Shown piece by piece: positions 9,384 through 17,807 of a DNA stretch of 64,000 bases. The position numbers and the translations under genes were made by a program. Numbering within the stretch: position 1 is the stretch's first letter; each line of letters opens with the position of its first letter. Origin of the DNA: Rhodococcus_G sp042754225 (GTDB lineage Bacteria > Actinomycetota > Actinomycetes > Mycobacteriales > Mycobacteriaceae); the NCBI RefSeq assembly GCF_042754225.1, contig NZ_JBHZAH010000011.1, forward strand, positions 1 through 64,000, given 5' to 3'. The notes under the pieces were generated by a model. It was given only the letters and a program-made list of their open reading frames with translations. It was not told where the DNA came from and ran no database searches.

Positions 9384-9431
9384 GCCGGCGCCGCCGGGTG
9401 TCGAGGCCGCCGCGAGTCGTCGACAGCGGAT

Positions 9432-10865
9432 TCATGCGAGGTGTCTCCGCGTCACGTCGGCGATGAGCGCCGTGACCCCGTCCGCCTGAGTTTCCGGAAG
9501 GCGCGCGTATCCGCACACCAGCCCGCGTGGGCCCCGGGAGTCGGCGAGGAACGAGGACAGCGACGGCAGGGTGACCCCGCGACGGCCGAGGTCCGTGGCG
9601 ATGGCAGCATCGTCGCTTCCGTCGGGCAGGCGAAGCACCAGATGCAGCCCCGCCTCGACGCCGGACAAATCGACTCCGTCGTAGTGCCGCCGGAGTGCAC
9701 CGACGAGGGCCGACCGGCGAGCGGAGTAGGTGCGCGACGCCCTGGCGAGGTGCCGGGCGAGGGCGCCGGACTCGATGAACCGGGCGAACGCGAGTCCGGT
9801 TACCGCGCAGGCGGTTTCGCCGCTGAGCGTGACCGCCTCGGCGACCGGGTCCCGCAGCGCGGACGGCGGAAGCATCCAGGCCAGTCGCAGTGAGGGCGTG
9901 AGGACCTTCGAAGCCGTGCCGATGTAGGCCACGCAGTCGCGACCGCCGTCGATGCTGCGCATCGCGGGCAGAGCGGACACGTCGTACCGGAACTCGCCGT
10001 CGTAGTCGTCCTCGATGAGGAGTCGTCCGGACTCGGCGGCCTCCGCGACGAGCTGGGCGCGCCGGGGAACGGGAAGGCGTGCGCCGAGCGGATACTGGTG
10101 TGCCGGAGTGCAGTACACGGCTGCATCGGTGTCCCACAGAGACGACGGGTCTAGGCCGTCTGTGTCGACAACGACGGAACGCATCCGGGCGCCGGACTGG
10201 CGGAGGGCCCGCCGCGCCTCGGCGTAGCCCGGTTCCTCGAACGCAACATCGCGGCCCGCGAGGCCGGCCGCCGTGGTGAGCGCACGCAGGGCGGATGCCA
10301 CCCCCGGCACGATGATCAATTCGTCTGGGCTCGAGACGATTCCGCGCGTGCGGCGCAGGTGGCCGCTGAGGGCGAGACGAAGCTCGGTGTGCCCGCCGGG
10401 GCCCGCCGAAGTTGTCGGAACGGGAGCGGCGGCGGCGGCCCGCCAGGCGCGGCGCCAGTCGGTGGTGGAGATCAGGGTCGTATCCGGTTGGCCGGGAGTG
10501 AGATCCCACGTCGGTGGCGGTCGCCGGAGTCCCCGGGCAGTCGCGGTGGCCGCAGTCGCCGCCGGAACGTGGGAGGCGGCGCCCACGGCGGCCGCGGAGT
10601 CCGCGCCCGCCGCGACCCGGGTGCCGGACCCGGACCGTGCGACGACGTACCCGGCCGCGGCGAGTTCGTCGTACGCGTCGACCACGGAACTCCTGGCCAC
10701 GGCGAGTTCCGTGGCCAGGGTGCGCGTCGAGGGGAGCGCGTCGCCGGGGTGGAGGTGGCCCGATCGGATCTGCTCGACGATCGCCTCCGCGATGCGGTGC
10801 CGCAACGGCGACTCGCTGAGGGGCAACCGCAAGGCAAGGTTCGGGTTGTGGGTGTGACGGGACAC
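9432..10865 (-). CDS. MocR/PdxR-family regulator (GntR wHTH + aminotransferase-like domain)
   Basis: About 477 residues. The N-terminal GntR winged helix includes LHPGDALPSTRTLATELAVARSS and AYDELAAAGYVVARSGSGT. It is followed by a fold-type I aminotransferase domain with the PLP-lysine region YIGTASKVLTPSLRLAWM and the preceding IEDDYDGEFRYD. These regulators sense PLP or amino compounds; PdxR controls vitamin B6 salvage. The start is GTG at 10865. It is divergent from a PNP-oxidase-like gene, its probable target, and the 80-bp gap holds direct repeats of the kind MocR proteins bind. Confidence 0.9.
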   Translation of the reverse strand: MSRHTHNPNLALRLPLSESPLRHRIAEAIVEQIRSGHLHPGDALPSTRTLATELAVARSSVVDAYDELAAAGYVVARSGSGTRVAAGADSAAAVGAASHVPAATAATATARGLRRPPPTWDLTPGQPDTTLISTTDWRRAWRAAAAAPVPTTSAGPGGHTELRLALSGHLRRTRGIVSSPDELIIVPGVASALRALTTAAGLAGRDVAFEEPGYAEARRALRQSGARMRSVVVDTDGLDPSSLWDTDAAVYCTPAHQYPLGARLPVPRRAQLVAEAAESGRLLIEDDYDGEFRYDVSALPAMRSIDGGRDCVAYIGTASKVLTPSLRLAWMLPPSALRDPVAEAVTLSGETACAVTGLAFARFIESGALARHLARASRTYSARRSALVGALRRHYDGVDLSGVEAGLHLVLRLPDGSDDAAIATDLGRRGVTLPSLSSFLADSRGPRGLVCGYARLPETQADGVTALIADVTRRHLA

Positions 10866-10882
10866 GACGGACAGAATAGTGG

Positions 10883-10906
10883 TCTGGCAGTTTGATGCAG
10901 TTCTGG
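10883..10906. promoter_or_regulatory. probable MocR operator (10-bp-phased direct repeats)
   Basis: GCAGTT occurs at 10887 and again at 10897, exactly one helical turn apart, flanked by TCTGG at 10883 and 10902. It lies between the divergent MocR and PNPOx-like genes. Confidence 0.5.
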
Positions 10907-10945
10907 ATCTACCGGGCATGCCGGAATATGTGGACGATTCGGTGC

Positions 10946-11611
10946 ATGGAGAAGATCAGGAGATACCCCGAGCTCGCCGGCAGTCACCGAGCCGACCTCG
11001 ATTCGGTGCTCGACGCCGCGGCGGTGGGCACCCTCGCGACGGTGGTGGACGGATTACCGTGGGTAGTGCCCATGCTCTACGCCCGTGACGGCGACCGCAT
11101 CGTCCTGCACGGGTCGACCGGTGCGGGTGCCCTGCGGCACGTCGCGGCCGGTGCGCCGGTGGCGCTGGCCGTCACGATGCTCGACGGGATCGTGGTGGCG
11201 GACACCCTTTTCGACTCCACCGCCAACTACCGATCGGCCGTGGTGCGTGGCCGGCTGGCCCAGCTCGACGGGGGCGACGCCGTGCATGCCCTCGATCTGA
11301 TGTCCGACTCGCTGATCCCCGGTCGCAGCTCGGAGGTGCGCACCCACACGAAGAAGGAACTCGCGGCGACCCTTGCGATGGCGCTTCGCATCGAGCCGGG
11401 ATGCTGGACGGTGAAGGTGCGCGACGCGCCGCCCCCGGAGCCGTCCGCGGACTCCGGCAGGTGGGCGGGGGTGGTCCCGCTGCGGACCTCGGCGTCTGAG
11501 CCGGTGGCCGCCCCGTGGGTGGGGGAGAGCACTCCGCCACCCGAATCGGTGCGCCGCCTGGTCGACGGGCGGCCGTCCTCTCCGCGGCTCGGTTACGGCT
11601 GCCGGGTCTGA
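10946..11611 (+). CDS. pyridoxamine 5'-phosphate oxidase family (FMN split barrel) protein
   Basis: About 221 residues from the ATG at 10946; an in-frame ATG at 10892 overlaps the presumed operator and is less likely. The split-barrel pattern is visible: VGTLATVVDGLPWVVPMLYA, IVLHGSTGAGALRHVAAGAPV and SAVVRGRLAQL. Such proteins bind FMN or related flavins and reduce or oxidise varied substrates; many actinobacterial members are not true PNP oxidases. Its position opposite a MocR regulator suggests PLP- or amine-linked control. Confidence 0.82.
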   Translation: MEKIRRYPELAGSHRADLDSVLDAAAVGTLATVVDGLPWVVPMLYARDGDRIVLHGSTGAGALRHVAAGAPVALAVTMLDGIVVADTLFDSTANYRSAVVRGRLAQLDGGDAVHALDLMSDSLIPGRSSEVRTHTKKELAATLAMALRIEPGCWTVKVRDAPPPEPSADSGRWAGVVPLRTSASEPVAAPWVGESTPPPESVRRLVDGRPSSPRLGYGCRV

Positions 11612-11685
11612 CTCGCCGCCCCGGCGCCCTGTGGGTGGTGGGACGGCGGGCGTCCACCGATGCTCCAGCGCTGGTCGTTCGAACG

Positions 11686-11725
11686 TGAAGGCCGCCCCTT
11701 CCCGTGATGGAGGGGGCGGCCTTCA
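11686..11725. terminator. bidirectional terminator hairpin
   Basis: TGAAGGCCGCCCC (11686-11698) pairs with GGGGCGGCCTTCA (11713-11725) across a 14-base loop. It lies between the convergent PNPOx-like and fadD genes. Confidence 0.8.
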
Positions 11726-11746
11726 AGGGCTTTGCCGGTGAGTCGG

Positions 11747-13360
11747 TTACGGGGACGCCAGATCCGTGGCCCAGCGATAGTCGGCTTTGCCTGCCGGGGT
11801 TCGCTTGACCTCGTCGACGAGAATGATCGAACGCGGAACCTTGTAGCCGGCCAACGTCTTACGGCAGTGTTCCTGAACTTCGCTCAGGGTGAGTTCGGGT
11901 GATCCGGGATAGGTCGCGATGACAGCCGCGACCTGCTGTCCCATTCGTGCGTCGGGCGCGGGCACGACGAGGGCGTCGACGATCGTGGGGTGCGCGTGCA
12001 GCGCGGCCTCGACCTCCTCGGCGAAGACCTTCTCGCCGCCGGTGTTGATGCACTGCGAACCACGGCCGAGGAAGACGATGGTGCCATCCGATTCGACCCT
12101 GCCCATATCGCCCAGAACCGAGATGCGGGTTCCGTCGGACCGGGTCGGGAAGGTTCGGGCCGTCTTCTCCTCGTCCTTGTAGTAGCCGAGGGGGACGTTG
12201 CCGATACGGGCGATGTAGCCGACGTCGTCCGATCCCGGTGGAATCTCGTTCAGGCTTTCGTCTACCAGGATCATGTTGGGAGAAGGCGGCATTCGCAGAT
12301 TGCCGGCCGCGTCGATCGTGAAGGCGCCGTCGTTGCCCGATTCCGAGGCGCCGAAGTTGTCGCGCAGCAGCAGGTCCGGCTTCACCGCCAGCATGCGATC
12401 GCGCACGCTCGTCGACCAGAGCGCGCCACCCGAGGTGATCGAGAAGAGTGAGCTGAGGTCGACCTCGCCGCGCCGGCGCTCCATCTCGTCGACCAGTGGC
12501 AGTCCCATCCCGTCGCCGACGATCAGGATCACCTGCACGCGATCCTTCTCGATAGATTCGACCACCTTCTGCGGGTCGAAGTCGCGCCTGAGGACGACGC
12601 GGGCGCCGAGGGTGAAGAAGGTGAACAGCGAGTACATCGCCGCCCCGTGCATGAGGGGCGCGGCGATGAGGAACGCGAGTTCGGGAAACTCCTTCGCGGC
12701 GGCGGCGACCTCGGCGAGATCCTGCCGGGCGTCGGCGCCGTACGGGTTTCCGCCGGAGAGCGGCTTGCGGAAGAAGTCGTCGTGGCGCCACATGACGCCC
12801 TTCGGATACCCCGTGGTGCCTCCGGTGTAGAGGAGGTACAGGTCATCGCCCGAGCGGGAGTCGAAGTCGGTGGCGGGCGACAGCTGATCGGCATCGGCGA
12901 ACGCGATCACGGAAACCTCGCGAGCCTCGGCGGCCTCGCGGAGTTCGTCGACGGTGTCCCCGACGACGAACACCGTCCGAAGGGTCGGGCAGCTCTCCAG
13001 GAGCGAGGCAAGAACCCGCTGGTGTTCGGGGAGCTCGACGACAACGGCGACGGAGTCGGAGTTGGTGAAGATGTACTCGAGTTCGGCCGGCGTGTACCGG
13101 TAGTTGACGTTGATCGGCACCGCACGGATCTTGATCAACCCCAGGATGCTCGTGACGTGCTCGACGCTGTTCTTCAGGAACAGGGCCACGTGATCGTTTC
13201 GGGAGATGCCGGCCTGCGCGAGCAGGTGCGCTGTCCTGTTGGCGGCGGCGTCGACCTGCGCATAGGTGAGGTTCTGGTCTTCGTAGGTCAACGCGACACG
13301 ATCGGGCACGGCGGAGGCAACGGTCTCGAAGACGTCCGCGAGGTTGAACTGCATCGTCAT
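11747..13360 (-). CDS. acyl-CoA synthetase, FadD17/FadD19-like
   Basis: Adenylate-forming ligase of 537 residues. The P-loop-like motif LYTGGTTGYPKGVMWRHDD is at about residues 167-185, followed by DNFGASESGNDG, the LGDMGRVESDG hinge region and a C-terminal catalytic lysine in TPAGKADYRW. The KGVMWRHDD form is typical of actinobacterial steroid side-chain ligases such as FadD19. These activate the C-26 or C-24 carboxylate of sterol side chains with CoA. A KstR-type site lies about 45 bases upstream of the start. The exact substrate is inferred; straight-chain fatty acids remain possible. Confidence 0.85.
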   Translation of the reverse strand: MTMQFNLADVFETVASAVPDRVALTYEDQNLTYAQVDAAANRTAHLLAQAGISRNDHVALFLKNSVEHVTSILGLIKIRAVPINVNYRYTPAELEYIFTNSDSVAVVVELPEHQRVLASLLESCPTLRTVFVVGDTVDELREAAEAREVSVIAFADADQLSPATDFDSRSGDDLYLLYTGGTTGYPKGVMWRHDDFFRKPLSGGNPYGADARQDLAEVAAAAKEFPELAFLIAAPLMHGAAMYSLFTFFTLGARVVLRRDFDPQKVVESIEKDRVQVILIVGDGMGLPLVDEMERRRGEVDLSSLFSITSGGALWSTSVRDRMLAVKPDLLLRDNFGASESGNDGAFTIDAAGNLRMPPSPNMILVDESLNEIPPGSDDVGYIARIGNVPLGYYKDEEKTARTFPTRSDGTRISVLGDMGRVESDGTIVFLGRGSQCINTGGEKVFAEEVEAALHAHPTIVDALVVPAPDARMGQQVAAVIATYPGSPELTLSEVQEHCRKTLAGYKVPRSIILVDEVKRTPAGKADYRWATDLASP

Positions 13361-13403
13361 TCCTTCCTGGCAGGGCCGCGAGGTTGGGCCGTAGGCCCAA
13401 ACC

Positions 13404-13417
13404 TAGAACACGTTGCA
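13404..13417. promoter_or_regulatory. KstR-type operator upstream of fadD
   Basis: TAGAACACGTTGCA fits TnnAACnnGTTnnA, the published binding motif of the cholesterol regulator KstR. It is 44 bases upstream of the fadD ATG, where a repressor would act. Confidence 0.65.
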
Positions 13418-13465
13418 AGTTCGGGACGTCGAAATGAATCGAATGGTTTGCGGATCCGTCCCCGA

Positions 13466-14257
13466 CTACTGACGTCGAAGCTCGAGGCCGTCGGCGATCC
13501 CTCCGATGGCCGAGCCGGACGAGCCGACCGAGCCGTTCCCCTCGGCCCCGCCGGGCGCCGGATTGTCACTGGGTTCGCGCACGTAGGCGTACATCTTCGA
13601 GGGGGAGGTGGACGTGCCGCCGAAGTAGAATCCGGAGTACCACTTTCCGGTGCCGGTGGGGTTGGCGGGGCAGAACCGGGGAAGCGTGGCCGTCTCGTGG
13701 ATGACCCGGTCGCGGATGGTGCCGTCGACGGTGAAACGGTAGAGGGGACCGTCGATCTGGATCGAGTACCTCAGGGGCTGGTTGGCCGCGAGGTCGTCGT
13801 GGGACAGCGTGACGAGCGCACTGTCCGGGTACTGATGCACGCCGTCGGCATTGGCGTACGGCACGAGTTCGAGGACGCGGGGCGATGTGTCGGTGCGCCA
13901 CCGCCAGCCGAACATGGCGCCGTTGCGCGCGAGATCGAAGTCGCCGCAGTCCGAGAAGCCGGGCAGCTTGTTCCAGTCGAACTGGTCCTCGGGCTGGGTG
14001 GGGGAGGTGAGCACGTACTCCGCCGTCGGTGTCAGCACGAAATCGTAGGTCCGCGACGCGCCGCCGGGGCTGATCCAGCCCGCGAGGGGGCCGGTTGCGC
14101 CGCTGGGGCGGTCTACCGACGCACTGTGCGCGCCCTGCTCGATGGTGTAGCTCGACCACCCAGGAGGCGTGCCGGGGGCCAGGCAGCCACTCAGCGTGGT
14201 GGCCGCCGTCAGCACGATGGTGGCGATGCCGGCCCTTCGGATGATCGTGCGACTCAC
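13466..14257 (-). CDS. secreted lipoprotein of unknown function
   Basis: About 263 residues. The N-terminus has two arginines, a hydrophobic stretch and a lipobox LSGC with the modifiable cysteine at residue 25, so it is predicted to be a diacylglyceryl lipoprotein on the outer face of the membrane. The body is beta-rich with tryptophans and no motif I recognise; the tail is glycine/serine-rich. The GTG at 14257 has GGAGGGAGAACC in front. It is not in an obvious operon. Confidence 0.75.
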   Translation of the reverse strand: MSRTIIRRAGIATIVLTAATTLSGCLAPGTPPGWSSYTIEQGAHSASVDRPSGATGPLAGWISPGGASRTYDFVLTPTAEYVLTSPTQPEDQFDWNKLPGFSDCGDFDLARNGAMFGWRWRTDTSPRVLELVPYANADGVHQYPDSALVTLSHDDLAANQPLRYSIQIDGPLYRFTVDGTIRDRVIHETATLPRFCPANPTGTGKWYSGFYFGGTSTSPSKMYAYVREPSDNPAPGGAEGNGSVGSSGSAIGGIADGLELRRQ

Positions 14258-14455
14258 GGTTCTCCCTCCGATTCGGTGCGGCGATCCTCCCACACACTCC
14301 GCCCGGCATGTCCCGTTTCTGCGGCAGCCGATCGCCGGTGCCGGCGGGGTGGGGCGGCATGCCATCGCCCCAGTTCAGAAGGTGGATTGATGCTCAGGCC
14401 GCGAAAGGGCCCGGGCTTGGACGGTGCCGGCGCGCGTCCCTGGACCAGGCGCCCG

Positions 14456-14923
14456 CTACCTGGCCGCGATGTGCTGCTCGAGCAGATCGAGATTCTCGCC
14501 CCGGTCGTCGCCGACCTTGGCCAGCAGACCGATGGCCAGGAGCAGCCAGGACAGCAGTTGCGCGCCCGGACTGCCTGCGAGCGCGGGGCGGAAGCGAATG
14601 GTCTCGGTCACGATGTGCCCGCCGTCCGCGGGTTCCATGGTGAGCACGACGTGCTGCCGGATGCCCCGCTGCTTGCCGGAGAACTCGAACACCTCGTTCG
14701 GCACGTGCCGGGTGATGGTCCACCGGACGACGTCGAAGTCGCATTCCTCGCCGTGCTTGCTGCTCCAGCCGTGCCCGGCCGCCATCGTGAAGTCGGGGGA
14801 GAGCACGGTCTCCGTCCTGTGCGCCTCGTACACTCCCGATTCCGCCGGGTGGGTGAACGCGTGCCAGACGAGGTCCGCGTCGCCTTCCAGCCGCCGCCAG
14901 TTGGTGAAGGATGCGTAGCCCAC
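14456..14923 (-). CDS. SRPBCC-fold (polyketide cyclase-like) protein
   Basis: About 155 residues. It starts VGYASFTNWRRLEGDADLVW and follows the START/SRPBCC pattern: N-terminal strand, helix, then antiparallel strands such as WTITRHVPNEVFEFSG and GGHIVTETIRFRPAL, with a C-terminal helix. The fold binds hydrophobic ligands; the ligand is unknown. GTG at 14923 with GGGGG upstream is the chosen start. The longer frame upstream is not protein-like. Confidence 0.7.
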   Translation of the reverse strand: MGYASFTNWRRLEGDADLVWHAFTHPAESGVYEAHRTETVLSPDFTMAAGHGWSSKHGEECDFDVVRWTITRHVPNEVFEFSGKQRGIRQHVVLTMEPADGGHIVTETIRFRPALAGSPGAQLLSWLLLAIGLLAKVGDDRGENLDLLEQHIAAR

Positions 14924-15105
14924 GACTGCCCCCGTTGATGTGGCCCGCCTGGGACGCGAAGGTGCCAGTACAGGTCGAAGATTGTTGGAGGACAGGATAG
15001 CTGTTGGTGGGGCCACCTCCGGCGGGTCGACCGGCTGGTAGTCGGTGGCCGACCGTAGGGTCGGCACGACGGGCCGACCGGCCCGAGGGTCGGAAGGAGC
15101 GAGGC

Positions 15106-15531
15106 GTGGGGACCTGGGGTGCAGGACCGTTCGAGAACGACGGAGCAGGCGATCTGCTCGCGGCGCTTCGGGCGGGTGAATTCGACATCGACGACTACAG
15201 CGGGCACGTCGACGAGGAGTACCTCGAGGTGGACGACGCGCAGGCCGCCATCGCGCTCGCCGAGGTCGTCGCGGTGGCCCACGGTCTCCGCCCAGTGCCC
15301 CCGCAACTCGACGGCATCGACGCCGCCGCCTACACCGCGTCGTTGACCGCGGAACAGCGCGGGTGGATCCTCGCGACCCTCGAACGCACGATCGCTGACA
15401 GCGACACCTCGGAACTCCACGAGTTGTGGGCCGAGAACGGGCCCGAAGATCTCGGGGCCTGGCGGGCACCGATCCTGGCCAGGCTGGAGAGCCTCCGGGC
15501 GCTGAGACTCGGCGCGTCCCCGGTCGCCTGA
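15106..15531 (+). CDS. DUF4259 family protein
   Basis: About 141 residues starting at GTG 15106 behind GAAGGAGCGAGGC. The opening GTWGAGPFENDGAGDLL is the hallmark of DUF4259, small cytosolic acidic alpha-helical proteins of unknown function, common in actinobacteria. It is divergent from the SRPBCC gene at 14923. No operon partner is apparent. Confidence 0.85.
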   Translation: MGTWGAGPFENDGAGDLLAALRAGEFDIDDYSGHVDEEYLEVDDAQAAIALAEVVAVAHGLRPVPPQLDGIDAAAYTASLTAEQRGWILATLERTIADSDTSELHELWAENGPEDLGAWRAPILARLESLRALRLGASPVA

Positions 15532-15615
15532 GCACGAGGGTCGGAGGGGCGCGCCCGAGCTAGCTGACGGGCCTCGGGGAGTGGCTGATCGCGGCAGCCC
15601 CGGTGTCGCAGGCGT

Positions 15616-16104
15616 TCAACCGGCGAGTTGCTTGAGTACGGCCAGGTTGGCTTCCATGCCCGCTCGCCACACGGCCATCCGGCGGGCGAGAATCTTGCCT
15701 TCTTTGTCCGGGTGCTGATCGATGAAGTCGGCGAGCGGTGATCGCCCCGTGCCGACCTTCGCCCACTGCCGGACGACGGCACCGTCACCATCGGGGTCGA
15801 CTTCGAAGCCCCAGATACTCAGTGGCGCTTGCGGCGGACCCACGCGCCACACCCAGCGTCGACCGTCCTCGACCTCGATGATCTCCGGTTCGGTGTACCA
15901 CTCTCCGATCTGTGGGTCGGCGTTGTACCCGCGGAAACGGGCGCCGACGGCGACCCCGGTCGCCCCGTCCAGCCACTCCGCCCGCTGCAATTCGCCGTCG
16001 GCGCGGGTGGGGAGTTCGATGTCGGTGATCAAAGCCCAGGCGTGCTCCGGGCTGCATGCCAGACGTTCGGTGACCTCGACGGTTGGGGTATCGCGCAGGC
16101 GCAT
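15616..16104 (-). CDS. SRPBCC family protein
   Basis: About 162 residues from ATG 16104 with AAGGA in front. TVEVTERLACSPEHAWALITD followed by GARFRGYN, GEWYTEPEIIEVEDGRRWVW is the polyketide-cyclase/dehydrase type SRPBCC pattern. It is likely a ligand-binding or small-molecule-handling protein of unknown specificity. It is convergent with the DUF4259 gene. Confidence 0.8.
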   Translation of the reverse strand: MRLRDTPTVEVTERLACSPEHAWALITDIELPTRADGELQRAEWLDGATGVAVGARFRGYNADPQIGEWYTEPEIIEVEDGRRWVWRVGPPQAPLSIWGFEVDPDGDGAVVRQWAKVGTGRSPLADFIDQHPDKEGKILARRMAVWRAGMEANLAVLKQLAG

Positions 16105-16221
16105 GGGATTCCTTCGGGTCTCTGGGTGGAGTTCGATGCTATTCGAATGCCACGATGTCGCGAGGCACTGTGACGGGCATGTCGGCAGCACGAGCGATGC
16201 GCATCGAGCCAGCGCACACTT

Positions 16222-16263
16222 CTCGGCTCTCGGCTCTCGGCTCTCGGCTCACGGCTCACGGCT
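16222..16263. repeat. heptanucleotide tandem repeat, six copies
   Basis: Four copies of CTCGGCT are followed by two of CACGGCT, uninterrupted over 42 bases. They lie in a 430-base gene-free stretch (16105-16533) between the SRPBCC and EspC-like genes, which otherwise holds nothing I can identify. Confidence 0.9.
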
Positions 16264-16533
16264 GCGCGCAAGTCGCTTCCCTGCGGAAACGTGACGCGAC
16301 GGACAGGCCGGATGAGACGGGACGGCCGGGCTTTCGCCACCGGCGGGCCATGCTGGGCTGCATGCGAATTGGCAAGGCACAGGGGTGCCGTGGGATGGCG
16401 CAACAGGTGGCGGCCCAGTTCGCGGCGCGATTACAGGGTCCAGCGACGCCCACGAGTACGATTCAACCTTCGCGCCGGATGTACTGTGGGGCAGTCTCTT
16501 CGGGGCACCCGTCGCCACTGGCTGGGTGACGAC

Positions 16534-16839
16534 CTAGATCTCTGCTGCCCTGGTGTCGAGTTGCTGCCGGAAGGACTGCTCGGCGGCGTCGTATGCGCGG
16601 TGGTTCGACTCCGCGGCGGCGGCCATGTCGCGGAGCCGTTCGGCGGTGTCGCGATACGCCTCGGTCAGCTCAGCTCCCGCGCGAGCTGCTGCCGAACCGA
16701 CCGACGATCCGGGCATCGCACGCAGCGCAGCGTCGATCGGACCGGCCGGGTCGAGGCCCGCGATCCGATCGGCCTCGCCCCGCAACGACGCTGCGAGCGA
16801 GCGCAATGCGTCGGTGTCGACCCGTAGCTGTTCTCCCAC
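16534..16839 (-). CDS. EspC-like / type VII secretion-associated small protein
   Basis: A 101-residue, almost entirely helical protein beginning MGEQLRVDTDALRSLAASL. The pattern of an N-terminal V-D-x-x-x-L and long amphipathic helices with alanines matches the EspC/DUF2580 (WXG100-superfamily) proteins, which are small substrates or partners of ESX secretion. A canonical W-x-G is not present. A C-terminal Y-x-x-x-D/E-like element (YDAAEQSF) may serve as a secretion signal. No ESX machinery is in the window. Confidence 0.65.
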   Translation of the reverse strand: MGEQLRVDTDALRSLAASLRGEADRIAGLDPAGPIDAALRAMPGSSVGSAAARAGAELTEAYRDTAERLRDMAAAAESNHRAYDAAEQSFRQQLDTRAAEI

Positions 16840-16979
16840 GTCACCTCACCTCGAGCCTCCGTGTCGGGCGGCCGCCGCCAGGTACGGCCGCTTGGTCTGC
16901 GGACCTCACAAGGGGCCCACCGATTTGACGCGAGCAGGCCGCCGGCGGTTCCGCCTGGGAACCGACACGTATCGGCGGC

Positions 16980-17192
16980 TCTCGCAGCGCGGTTCGCGGC
17001 CATCTCGTCGTCCCCGTACTTGCCGGATCGGGTGGTGTCGATCTCGAACTCGATCCGCTTGACCATCTCGTCGGTGATGCCGTCGACGCCGACGTAGAAC
17101 TGCTGGTACCAGCGACGCATCTGGTAGACGGAGCCGTCCTCCTCGCACAGCAGCGGGTTGTCGATACGGCTGATCGAATCCTGGCCGAAAAA
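16980..17192 (-). pseudogene. kshA 3' fragment (3-ketosteroid 9-alpha-hydroxylase oxygenase)
   Basis: In one frame the reverse strand reads IDNPLLCEEDGSVYQMRRW, then YQQFYVGVDGITDEMVKRIE and FEIDTTRSGKYGDDEMAANR. This matches the conserved C-terminus of KshA, the Rieske oxygenase that hydroxylates C9 of 3-ketosteroids. A TGA lies in frame at 17193-17195 immediately upstream, the rest of the gene is absent, and the native stop codon is lost. It is a remnant of about 70 codons. Confidence 0.72.
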
Positions 17193-17471
17193 TCAGTCAA
17201 GGTGTCCTGGGGCGAGCGCAGGGGGTGGTACCGCCACCGCGCGTATCAAGAATTCGTCAGCAGCCCGGGTGGTTGCGTATGTGTCTCGTCAGGCTCCGGG
17301 GTTCGCCTCTCGCCGCGCGGGATGCTTCCAACCGGCAGGTGCAACAGCCCCTGCCGGTGCACGATTGTCCTCCGGGCTGTCCACGTCGGTGAACCTCGTC
17401 GGGCCGCGCACCACACTCGCGGGGCGGAACACCTTCCCCGCTAAGCCGATTCCAATTCGAAGGAGCAATTC

Positions 17472-17582
17472 ATGGGTTCGTCCACAACCGAGCTCGGTCA
17501 GATCGCCGCCGTCGCCGGCCTCGTTTCCGCCGTCGTGACGGTGGTCGGCGCCGTCGCCGGTGTCGCCTCCCTGTCGGCGTAA
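17472..17582 (+). CDS. 36-residue hydrophobic peptide
   Basis: ATG at 17472 preceded by GAAGGAGCAATTC encodes 36 residues: a short polar head (MGSSTTELGQIAAVAG) followed by a valine/alanine/glycine-rich stretch ending TAA. The hydrophobic part could span a membrane once, and small residues at regular spacing would allow helix packing. A GC-rich hairpin follows it. I do not recognise the family. The ribosome-binding site and the clean hydrophobic composition support it as real. Confidence 0.55.
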   Translation: MGSSTTELGQIAAVAGLVSAVVTVVGAVAGVASLSA

Positions 17583-17605
17583 ACCACACTCCGACATATG
17601 AGTTC

Positions 17606-17639
17606 GGGGGTCGGGGCCGTCACCGCTGCCCCGATCCCC
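17606..17639. terminator. GC-rich hairpin after the small peptide gene
   Basis: GGGGTCGGGGC pairs with GCCCCGATCCCC (one bulge) around CGTCACCGCT, starting about 25 bases after the small peptide's stop. No T-tract follows. Confidence 0.45.
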
Positions 17640-17807
17640 GGATTGGGCGGCAGCCGCGTCGGAGCGGCCAACGCGCGCAGGCTCGAACGAGTCGACGAAT
17701 ACGACCGGCGCGAGTCGACACGGGTCTTGACACAGCGTCGGGCGCGGCGTTTGACTGGTGCGCAAGCTTGTGTTGCCTCGCCCGATGGTGTTCTGGGAGG
17801 TTGACGT

